A DNA stretch of 9,028 bases from DASSBR01 sp035688265 (GTDB lineage Bacteria; Pseudomonadota; Gammaproteobacteria; Natronospirales; DASSBR01), in contig DASSNE010000028.1 of the NCBI GenBank assembly GCA_035688265.1, forward strand, positions 1-9,028, given 5' to 3'. The notes below the pieces were generated by a model, which saw only the letters and a program-made list of their open reading frames with translations, had not been told where the DNA came from and made no database searches. The translations under genes and the position numbers were made by a program. Of the stretch, positions 1-6,043 are shown one piece after another. Position 1 is the stretch's first letter. Every line of letters starts with the position of its first letter.

Positions 1-1
1 T

Positions 2-325
2 GATCAGAGCCACATCGAAACGATGCGCCACGCGTTCAAGAAACGCCATGATTATGTCGTCGGCGCGCTGAACGATCTGCCCGGCGTTCGTTGTCTGCCC
101 GGCGACGGCGCCTTCTATGCCTTCGCCGACTGCCGCGAAGCCATCGATAAGGTCAGTGGCGTCGCCGACGACGTCGGCTTCAGCGAACGGCTGATCGAGC
201 AGTGCGGTGTCGCGCTGGTCCCCGGCTCCGCGTTTGGCGCACCCGGCTACATCCGGCTGTCCTTCGCGGCCGACATGTCGCAGTTGAAAGAAGCGATGAA
301 GCGGCTGGCCGGCGCATTGGGCTGA
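2..325 (+). CDS. Class I/II PLP-dependent aminotransferase, C-terminal part (5' truncated by window)
   Basis: The reading frame is open from the first complete codon (base 2) to a TGA at 323-325 and gives about 107 residues, so the start lies left of the window. The segment resembles the C-terminal small domain of fold-type I aminotransferases related to aspartate aminotransferase. It has a 'LPGVRCLPGDGAFYAF' stretch (the usual 'G.F Y.F' strand) and the late 'VALVPGSAFGAPGYIRLSFA' block, whose Arg in 'YIRLSFA' corresponds to the family's substrate-carboxylate-binding arginine. Such enzymes move amino groups between an amino acid and a 2-oxoacid in the cytoplasm. The PLP lysine and most of the large domain are not visible, so substrate preference (aspartate, aromatic or other) cannot be decided. 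It is the only + strand gene here and converges on the DUF5615 gene with 20 bp between the stops and no clear terminator hairpin. Confidence 0.9.
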   Translation, partial: DQSHIETMRHAFKKRHDYVVGALNDLPGVRCLPGDGAFYAFADCREAIDKVSGVADDVGFSERLIEQCGVALVPGSAFGAPGYIRLSFAADMSQLKEAMKRLAGALG

Positions 326-345
326 CGTTGCGTTACATGCGGGAG

Positions 346-708
346 CTACGCGAGCGGGCGGAATCTAATTTTTTCGGGCTGGACGACTGTGAACGAATTC
401 TCAAGACGGCGGGAATGATTCTCGAGCACGATTTGAAGGCGCGCCCATTGATTGCGCCACGAACCCTCCGGCAAGCGCAAGAGCAGAATTCCGGCGGTAG
501 GTCGTTTGAGACGTAAAACCAATTCTCCGAAATCTTTATCTTCTGTAAGGAGGACTCGGCGCTCATCACACGCCCACCGGAGAACCTCATCATCGGATAT
601 GCCGCTTCGAGACTCCGCGACATAGGCGGTATCGCAGCCGGCCTCCCGCAACGCACCAACGACAGGTGCCGCTATGTTTTCATCTGCGAGAAAGCGCGGA
701 GTGCTCAC
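346..708 (-). CDS. DUF5615 PIN-like protein, putative toxin of a TA pair
   Basis: A 120-residue protein recognised as DUF5615 (COG4634 type), a PIN-domain-like family predicted to act as a ribonuclease toxin. Features seen: an N-terminal 'FLADENI' strand with D9 and E10, a middle acidic cluster 'ISDDEVL' (D39, D40, E41), and the signature 'LLTEDKDFGEL' at about residues 53-63 with D57 and D59. These acidic residues are what a PIN-like metal site needs, so the protein looks intact. The start is GTG at 706-708; its last bases overlap the TGA of the DUF433 gene (GTGA, 4-bp overlap), which implies coupled translation. No strong Shine-Dalgarno site precedes it. It ends with TAG 20 bp from the convergent aminotransferase stop. 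The gene is lower in GC than its surroundings (27 of 60 G+C in bases 361-420). The family call is firm; toxicity and RNase activity are inferred from the family and pairing. Confidence 0.88.
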   Translation of the reverse strand: MSTPRFLADENIAAPVVGALREAGCDTAYVAESRSGISDDEVLRWACDERRVLLTEDKDFGELVLRLKRPTAGILLLRLPEGSWRNQWARLQIVLENHSRRLENSFTVVQPEKIRFRPLA

Positions 709-929
709 CCAAAAGCAACTTCTTCATCCGCCATGTAATCGGCGGCGAATGCTTCCGCTGCCCGGATATCGGCCTCTGTGAGATGAGGATGATCTTCAAG
801 GATTTGTTCGGCCGCCATTCCCGCAGCGAGCTTCCGCAAAATCTGCTCTACCGTAATGCGGGTACCCTTAACGACAGGCTTACCAAACATGACGTCCGGA
901 TTGGTTTCAATTCTGTCGTGGTGAGCCAT
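705..929 (-). CDS. DUF433 small DNA-binding protein, putative antitoxin
   Basis: A 74-residue protein with the typical DUF433 (COG2442) layout: an N-terminal 'NPDVMFGKPVVKGTRITV' block (about residues 10-27), followed by a helical winged-helix-like part 'EQILRKLAAGMAAEQIL..HPHLTEADIRAAEAFAADYM' to about residue 67. Members of this family commonly sit directly upstream of a DUF5615 PIN-like gene and are predicted to be the antitoxin and autorepressor of the pair. ATG is at 927-929, preceded on the - strand by GAGGGG about 7 nt upstream as a plausible ribosome site. The stop overlaps the next gene's GTG by 4 bp. The gene lies 52 bp beyond the 3' end of tRNA-Asn, with an inverted repeat in the gap that could be its operator. 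The full-length frame has no missing block. The antitoxin role is inferred from family and neighbour, not shown by the sequence. Confidence 0.87.
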   Translation of the reverse strand: MAHHDRIETNPDVMFGKPVVKGTRITVEQILRKLAAGMAAEQILEDHPHLTEADIRAAEAFAADYMADEEVAFG

Positions 930-940
930 AGAATCCCCTC

Positions 941-976
941 ATCAAACGCTTCAACACATTGGCGTAAGCGCTTGAT
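941..976 (-). repeat. 11-bp inverted repeat between tRNA-Asn and the DUF433 gene
   Basis: On the + strand the arms are ATCAAACGCTT (941-951) and AAGCGCTTGAT (966-976) around a 14-base loop. They match at 10 of 11 positions. In - strand RNA the odd position becomes a G-U pair, so the hairpin forms across all 11 positions in the transcript that runs from the tRNA into the TA genes. No U-run follows, so it is not a standard intrinsic terminator. It may be an operator for the antitoxin, a processing or attenuation hairpin behind the tRNA, or chance. Confidence 0.6.
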
Positions 977-981
977 TTAAG

Positions 982-1057
982 TGGCTCCCCGGGACGGGCT
1001 CGAACCGCCGACCTAGTGATTAACAGTCACCCGCTCTACCGACTGAGCTACCGGGGA
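982..1057 (-). tRNA. tRNA-Asn (anticodon GTT)
   Basis: The - strand folds as a complete 76-nt tRNA. The acceptor stem TCCCCGG pairs with CCGGGGA, followed by discriminator G and an encoded CCA (982-984). The D arm is GCTC/GAGC with AGTCGGTA in the loop. The anticodon arm is GGTGA-CTGTTAA-TCACT, closing with a G-T pair; the anticodon GTT lies at 1022-1024. The variable loop is AGGTC and the T arm is GGCGG-TTCGAGC-CCGTC. GTT decodes both asparagine codons. The gene has its own promoter 23 bp upstream and is flanked by the permease operon and the TA-like pair, both on the same strand. No second copy of its 3' end was seen in the window, so there is no direct evidence here of an integrated element. 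Confidence 0.97.
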
Positions 1058-1079
1058 ATAGGAATCGTGCAAGCCGCGA

Positions 1080-1108
1080 ATTGTAAAGAACCGGCCTATT
1101 CCGGTCAA
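1080..1108 (-). promoter_or_regulatory. Sigma70-type promoter of tRNA-Asn
   Basis: On the - strand a -35 box TTGACC (1108-1103) and a -10 box TACAAT (1085-1080) are separated by exactly 17 bases, close to consensus. Transcription would start near 1073, about 16 nt before the mature tRNA 5' end at 1057. The bases after the -10 box (TCGCGGC) are GC-rich, the kind of discriminator associated with stringent, growth-rate-controlled stable-RNA promoters. The promoter lies in the 73-bp gap between the last permease stop and the tRNA. It may also feed the DUF433/DUF5615 genes by readthrough. Confidence 0.82.
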
Positions 1109-1130
1109 GCCAAACCCGCCCCAAAACCGG

Positions 1131-3542
1131 CTATTCGGCGTGCAATGCATCAACCGGGTCCGACCGCGCCGCCCGCCGCGCCGGCAGATAGCAGGCCAGC
1201 AGCGTTGCCACCGAAAGGACAATGGCTACACCCGCGAGCGTCGCTGGATCGAATGGTGCGATGCCGAACAGCTGCGACGAAGCCAGGTAACCGAGCGCGA
1301 CCGCGACCACAAGGCCGATTCCGAGACCGAATACGAGCAAAGTCAGCCCGTCGCGGAATATCAACCACAGCAGATCGCGCGGCACGGCACCGAGCGCGAG
1401 ACGCACCCCGCACTCGTTTGCCCGTTGTCGGACGCTGTAACTCAATACGCCATACACGCCGACAAACGCGAGCGCCAGCGCGATCCCGCCGAAGACCAGC
1501 ACCAGGCTCATCGTCGCTTCACGCTGATCGAGGGTCTCCAGCATGCGCTGATGGATCGGCTTGACGTTATATAACACCACGGACGAGTCCATCTGCTCAA
1601 AAGCCTCGTGCAACGGGCCGATCACCCCGGCTGCCGGCCCGGTGGTTTCTAACGTCAATCCCATGGAGCGCATCGGCTCTCCCTGCGCCAATGGCAGATA
1701 GGCCGTGCCTCGATCGATCGGCCTTGAAAGCGAGTTGGTTTTGACCGTCGGCACGACGCCAACCACCGTGCGCCACGCGTTGTCGCCAACCTGAATTTGT
1801 TGACCCAGCGGATCGGCGTTCCCGAACGCGGCCTGGGCAAGCTTCCTGTTGATCACGACGACCGGTCGGCTGTCGGCCGTTTCGCGCCCGTCAAAGCCAC
1901 GGCCGCGCAAAAGCGGAATGTTCAGCGAGTTGAATAAGTTCTTGTTTACGGTCTGGATGTAGACACTCGGGTTTCCTTGCCGCGAGCCGTGTACCGCAAA
2001 CTCCGAAACATGAGAGGGATTTTCGAATGGCAACACGCTCGTCAGCCCCACGGTCTTGACCCCGGGAAGCGCCGCCAGTCGCCGCTGCACCTCATGATAA
2101 AAAGCGACGCGCGCGGCGGGGGTTTCATATTCATTGGACGGCACGCCGATATCGGCCAGCAAGACATTCTCAAGTTGATACCCGGGATCGATTGCCTCCA
2201 CCCGCACCAGGCCATGCAGCAACAGGCCCGACCCTACCAGCAGCACGGTCGCAAGACCCAGCTCCGTCACCGCTAACACCTGGCGCACGCGCCGCGCACC
2301 GCGGCCGGCGCTCATCCGGGCGCCTTCCTGCAGCGCCCCCTGTAAATCCGTGCGGCCCAAATGCCAAAGCGGCAGCAGACTAACGATCAGGCCGGTGAGC
2401 GCAACGACTACGACGGCGAATCCCGCCACACGCCAATCCGGTGCAATGCTGAATATGGCATTGCCTGGCCCGATTGCGGAACCGGCAAAGAAGCTCAGGC
2501 TCCACCAGCCCAGCGCAATGCCAAACAGGCCGCCGGGCAGTGCCAGGCACAGACCCTCTATCACCAGTTGGCGCGCCAGCCGCCACCGGCTTGCGCCAAG
2601 CGCGGCGCGCAGCGCCATTTCGTGCGTGCGACCGAGGATGCGTGCGAGCAGCAGATTGGCGACGTTGACGCAAGTAATCAACAACAGAAAAAGCACGGCT
2701 GTCTGCAGCAGCAGGACAGTCGTACTCTTGTCGCCGCCAATGATTTGCCGCCACGGCGTCAGTGTGAACGCGATGATGCCCGCTTTCGCCTGCCGCGCCG
2801 GTTCAGGCCCGAGCGCCGCCCACACCTCGTTGAGCTGGCGATAAGCGGTGGCAGCGTTAACGCCCGGGCGATAGCGGGCAATCATGTGCGGACTGAAGCT
2901 GAAGACGTTTTCCATCGAGCGGTCCGCCGCCGCTATCGTCCACGGCTTCCAGAAGGCGACCGATTGATCCGGAAAGGCAAAACCTTTCGGCATCACGCCG
3001 ACGACGCGGTACGCCTCGCCCGCGATTCGAATGGTCGCGCCGAGAATGTTGGAGTCGCCGCCAAACCGCCGTTGCCAGAACGCGTAGCTCAGCACCAGTT
3101 CATCGCCGCGCCCTGGCTCCGTCGCCGTTGTGGCAAATGTTCGGCCAAGCAACGGCTCGACACCCAATACCGCAAAAACCGACGGCGTCACCTGCGCCCC
3201 TGTGACCCGCGCCGACGCACCTTTCGATTCGATCACGTACGAGTGCGCCTTAAAGAGGCCGCTGCTGGTGAAGGCGGTCACGTTCTCGCGAATGCCGAAG
3301 TAAATCGGAATCGACATCTGCCCATAGACCAGCCCTGATTTTGGCTCGCTCTCGTCGACCTGAACGAGTTGCTCACCATCCGGATACGGAAGCGGTTTCA
3401 ACAGGTAGCCGTTCAGCACGCTGAACACGGCGGTATTTGAGCCAATACCGAGAGCAAGCGTGAGAATGGCCGCGGCGGTAAAGCCGGGTCGCGACGCCAG
3501 CAGCTTGAGGCCGAAACGGATGTCAGTCCGTAGTCCATTCAT
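1131..3542 (-). CDS. ADOP-type ABC permease 1 of 3 (MacB/FtsX-like, no ATPase domain)
   Basis: An 803-residue inner-membrane protein with the duplicated architecture of ADOP permeases: two consecutive MacB periplasmic-core plus FtsX-like units. The start 'DIRFGLKLLASRPGFTAAAILTL' leads into the first membrane helix (about 21-42). The first periplasmic domain runs to about 270, with 'VVGVMPKGFAFPD' near 180-192. Four further helices follow (about 276-299, 328-352, 372-394, 424-446), then a second periplasmic domain (about 455-670, with 'VVGVVPTVK') and three C-terminal helices (about 678-700, 731-755, 766-787) ending in 'CYLPARRAARSDPVDALHAE'. No Walker A or ABC signature is present, so it needs a separate ATPase. 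ATG at 3540-3542 is preceded by TGGAGGTG with 5-6 nt spacing. It is the last permease of the run, 15 bp behind the second, and closest to the tRNA. Likely role: mechanotransmitting permease in MacAB-like export; the substrate is unknown. Confidence 0.92.
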   Translation of the reverse strand: MNGLRTDIRFGLKLLASRPGFTAAAILTLALGIGSNTAVFSVLNGYLLKPLPYPDGEQLVQVDESEPKSGLVYGQMSIPIYFGIRENVTAFTSSGLFKAHSYVIESKGASARVTGAQVTPSVFAVLGVEPLLGRTFATTATEPGRGDELVLSYAFWQRRFGGDSNILGATIRIAGEAYRVVGVMPKGFAFPDQSVAFWKPWTIAAADRSMENVFSFSPHMIARYRPGVNAATAYRQLNEVWAALGPEPARQAKAGIIAFTLTPWRQIIGGDKSTTVLLLQTAVLFLLLITCVNVANLLLARILGRTHEMALRAALGASRWRLARQLVIEGLCLALPGGLFGIALGWWSLSFFAGSAIGPGNAIFSIAPDWRVAGFAVVVVALTGLIVSLLPLWHLGRTDLQGALQEGARMSAGRGARRVRQVLAVTELGLATVLLVGSGLLLHGLVRVEAIDPGYQLENVLLADIGVPSNEYETPAARVAFYHEVQRRLAALPGVKTVGLTSVLPFENPSHVSEFAVHGSRQGNPSVYIQTVNKNLFNSLNIPLLRGRGFDGRETADSRPVVVINRKLAQAAFGNADPLGQQIQVGDNAWRTVVGVVPTVKTNSLSRPIDRGTAYLPLAQGEPMRSMGLTLETTGPAAGVIGPLHEAFEQMDSSVVLYNVKPIHQRMLETLDQREATMSLVLVFGGIALALAFVGVYGVLSYSVRQRANECGVRLALGAVPRDLLWLIFRDGLTLLVFGLGIGLVVAVALGYLASSQLFGIAPFDPATLAGVAIVLSVATLLACYLPARRAARSDPVDALHAE

Positions 3543-3546
3543 GTCA

Positions 3547-3554
3547 CACCTCCA
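3547..3554 (-). promoter_or_regulatory. Ribosome binding site of permease 1
   Basis: The - strand reads TGGAGGTG just upstream of the ATG at 3540-3542. It occupies most of the short 15-bp gap after the stop of permease 2, which supports both the chosen start and translation from one message. Confidence 0.8.
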
Positions 3555-3557
3555 GTG

Positions 3558-5987
3558 TCACTGCTCGATCATCGCAGTGGCCGGGTCAAGTGTTGCCGCA
3601 CGACGAGCCGGAATATAACAAGCGGCAAGCGTCGTCCCTGCCAGCACCAGCGCCGTTCCGGCCAATGTCAGCAGATCAAACGGCACGACGCCGAACAAGC
3701 GCGAAGACAAGACATAGCCAAGTGCCACCGCCAGCGCCAGTCCCACGACCAATCCGGCTGTCAGCAGCTTCAAACCGTCGCGAATGATCAACCACAACAG
3801 ATCGGTCGGGAGCGCACCGAGCGCCAGGCGAACGCCACATTCCGAGACTCTTTGCCGCACGGCGTAATTCAACACGCCGTAGATGCCTACGACCGCCAGC
3901 GCCAACGCAATTCCGCCGAAGACCAGCAGCAAGGTCATCGTCCGCTGCTTGTCGCCGAGCGATCGGACGATCCGGTCATGCATGGATTCAATGCCATACA
4001 CTGCCACCGATGGATTGACTGCTGCGATCGTCTTTCGCAGCGGTTCGGCGAATAAATCTGGCGAAATGGCCGTATAGATCACCAGGTGCATGAGCGTTCC
4101 CGGTGCCTGCGCGGCGTTCAGATAAACGGTTCCCCGCCCCTGCTTCGTCAAATCGAACGGCTTGATGCCCGGTACCACGCCTATGATGGTGTACCACTGT
4201 TCGGAGAACTGGACTTGCTGACCAATGGGATTGGTATTATCGAAATACTTGTGCGCTAGCGTGCTGTCGATAATCGCCACTGGGCGGCTGCCGGACGTGT
4301 CGCGCGAATCGAAATTGCGCCCGCGGAGAATCGGCAGGCCAATCGCCCGGAAATAATCGCCATCGACGGCATCTTGCAACGCCTGCGGCTTGGCGTTCCC
4401 AGCCGACCGCTCGCGCCCGCGTATTGTGAAACCGCCGCTCCGCGAGCTATTACCCATTGGCGCCCAGCCTGCGAGACCCGCAGCTTCAACGCCCGGTAGT
4501 GCCCGCACGCGCGTGAGCAAATCCCCGAATAGATTGTTCAGCGCGCCGTTGTTCGTTCGCGCATCGCGGGGCGCGAGCAGTCCGGCGATCAAGATGTTAT
4601 CCGTGCGATAGCCGGGATCGACCGCTTGCAGATTAACGAAGCTGTGCAGCAGCAGTCCTGAAGCTGCCAGCAGCATAGTCGCTAGCGTCATTTCAATCGT
4701 GACCAGCGCGCTGCGGACACGCCGCGCACCCCCACTGGCAACTGCGCCGCGCCCGCCCTGTTGCAAGAGCTGCTGCAAATCCACTTTCGCGAGATACCGT
4801 ATTGGCAACACGCTGACAATGATCACGGTGATGCCGACCATAGCCAATGCGGCCAGACCAACGCGCCAATCCAGCGCCTTGTTGAACAGGCCGCCGACGC
4901 CGCCCCACGCCAGCGCCGCGTAATAATGCAGGCCGAGCCAGCCCAGCCCCACGCCGACTAATCCGCCGGGAATCGCGAGACACAAACTCTCGATTAACAG
5001 TTGCCGGGACAAGATCGCCCGTCTCGCGCCCAGCGCGCTCCGCATTGCAATTTCATGGCTACGCCCGAGTATGCGCGACAGCAGCAAGTTCGCGACGTTG
5101 ACGCAAGTCATCAGCAGCACCAGCAGCACGGCGCCCTGTAGCAAGAGGAGCGTCTGCGTACGGCCTCGCAACTGTGCCTGTCGCCACGTCTTGGCATGGA
5201 CGAAGAAGCCAGCATCCGTCAACTCTTGGCGCGTATCGGCGGATACCACCCGGCCGACGTGCGCGCGAACTGCGTCAAGCTGTGTTTGCAATGCCTCCAG
5301 GCTGGCGTCCGGCTTGAGGCGGCCGATGAGCCTGGGGCTCAGCATGAACATTCGGTCCAAGGCGCGATCCTCGGGCGAAATCGTCAGCGGCGTCCAGATT
5401 TCGATGCCGCGGTCAGGAAAGATAAAACCCTTCGGCATGACGCCGATAATGCGGACCGGCTTGCCGTCCAATTGAATCATTTGGCCGATGATGTCGCGAT
5501 CAGCGCTGAAGCTGTCGCGCCACAAGTGATGGCTGATGACGGCCACGCTACCCTTACCCGGTTCGCTCGCGGCCGAAGAAAATTCATGCCCGAGAGCGGG
5601 CTTCACACCAAGCGTTTTAAACAACGACCCTGTCGCCACCACGCCCGGCAGAACCGTCGAGCCGCCACCGATCCTGGCATTGACGTAGTTGTAGTTGTAT
5701 ATCGCGGTGCTGGAAAGCGCCGTCGCATTCTCGCGGATCAATTCATAAAGCGGCACCGACATACTGAAATGGCCGGTGCCGATGGCCTTGTAATCGACCC
5801 CGACTTTCACTAGCCGGTCGCTTTGCGGATACGGCAGCGGCTTCAGCAGGTAGCCGTTGAGAACGCTGAATACTGCTGTGTTCGCGCCGATTCCCAGCGC
5901 CAGCGTGATAATCGCGGCGGCGGTAAAACCGGGTTTGGCTGCCAGTTGGCGTAACCCGAAACGCAGATCCTGAAGAAGGCCGTGCAT
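3558..5987 (-). CDS. ADOP-type ABC permease 2 of 3 (MacB/FtsX-like, no ATPase domain)
   Basis: An 809-residue paralogue of its two neighbours. It starts 'MHGLLQDLRFGLRQLAAKPG', has the first helix at about 21-43, the first periplasmic core to about 270 (with 'IIGVMPKGFIFPD' near 180-192), a helix cluster at about 278-303, 332-356, 376-397 and 428-450, a second periplasmic core (about 455-675, with 'IIGVVPGIK') and the last helices at about 684-706, 738-760 and 772-793. It ends 'CYIPARRAATLDPATAMIEQ'. The frame stays open upstream to 6326, but I place the start at 5985-5987: this ATG has a GGAGG site 8 nt upstream, aligns with both paralogues' N-termini, and the extension would run over the end of permease 3 in another frame with no membrane-protein character. 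No nucleotide-binding motif is visible. It stands 56 bp behind permease 3 and 15 bp before permease 1. Export function is inferred from family and context. Confidence 0.92.
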   Translation of the reverse strand: MHGLLQDLRFGLRQLAAKPGFTAAAIITLALGIGANTAVFSVLNGYLLKPLPYPQSDRLVKVGVDYKAIGTGHFSMSVPLYELIRENATALSSTAIYNYNYVNARIGGGSTVLPGVVATGSLFKTLGVKPALGHEFSSAASEPGKGSVAVISHHLWRDSFSADRDIIGQMIQLDGKPVRIIGVMPKGFIFPDRGIEIWTPLTISPEDRALDRMFMLSPRLIGRLKPDASLEALQTQLDAVRAHVGRVVSADTRQELTDAGFFVHAKTWRQAQLRGRTQTLLLLQGAVLLVLLMTCVNVANLLLSRILGRSHEIAMRSALGARRAILSRQLLIESLCLAIPGGLVGVGLGWLGLHYYAALAWGGVGGLFNKALDWRVGLAALAMVGITVIIVSVLPIRYLAKVDLQQLLQQGGRGAVASGGARRVRSALVTIEMTLATMLLAASGLLLHSFVNLQAVDPGYRTDNILIAGLLAPRDARTNNGALNNLFGDLLTRVRALPGVEAAGLAGWAPMGNSSRSGGFTIRGRERSAGNAKPQALQDAVDGDYFRAIGLPILRGRNFDSRDTSGSRPVAIIDSTLAHKYFDNTNPIGQQVQFSEQWYTIIGVVPGIKPFDLTKQGRGTVYLNAAQAPGTLMHLVIYTAISPDLFAEPLRKTIAAVNPSVAVYGIESMHDRIVRSLGDKQRTMTLLLVFGGIALALAVVGIYGVLNYAVRQRVSECGVRLALGALPTDLLWLIIRDGLKLLTAGLVVGLALAVALGYVLSSRLFGVVPFDLLTLAGTALVLAGTTLAACYIPARRAATLDPATAMIEQ

Positions 5988-5995
5988 ATCAACTA

Positions 5996-6000
5996 CCTCC
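5996..6000 (-). promoter_or_regulatory. Ribosome binding site that fixes the start of permease 2
   Basis: GGAGG on the - strand (cctcc on +) is followed by TAGTTGAT and then ATG at 5987-5985. This site decides for the internal ATG and against an in-frame start 339 bases further upstream. Confidence 0.85.
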
Positions 6001-6008
6001 AATTCTCC

Positions 6009-6034
6009 GTCATTCCTGCGTAGGCAGGCATGAC
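6009..6034. repeat. REP-like palindrome in the permease 3 / permease 2 gap
   Basis: Arms GTCATTCCTGC (6009-6019) and GCAGGCATGAC (6024-6034) flank a 4-base loop GTAG. They pair at 10 of 11 positions, with one mismatch. The arm sequence matches the dispersed 'GTCATTCC(T/C)GC' palindromes seen in many proteobacterial intergenic regions. It fills most of the only sizeable gap inside the permease run, between the stop of permease 3 (6044) and the ribosome site of permease 2. No U-run follows on either side. In mRNA it could stabilise the upstream message or lower expression of the downstream genes. No second copy was found in the window. Confidence 0.72.
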
Positions 6035-6043
6035 AGAGAGAAA

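Noticed and set aside
361..376. T-run (six T at 369-374) after the aminotransferase stop as an intrinsic terminator
   Set aside because: No stable hairpin immediately precedes it and it lies 44 bp downstream, inside the convergent DUF5615 gene.
2361..3338. Long + strand open frame opposite permease 1
   Set aside because: It is antisense to a well-supported membrane protein. Its product is Arg/Gln-rich without a recognisable domain, as expected of a shadow frame in GC-rich DNA.
5196..5813. + strand open frame opposite permease 2 (similar ones at 7913-8539 and 6740-7345)
   Set aside because: All lie antisense to the permeases, show low-complexity Arg-rich composition and have no good ribosome site. 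They recur at equivalent places because the sense genes are paralogues.
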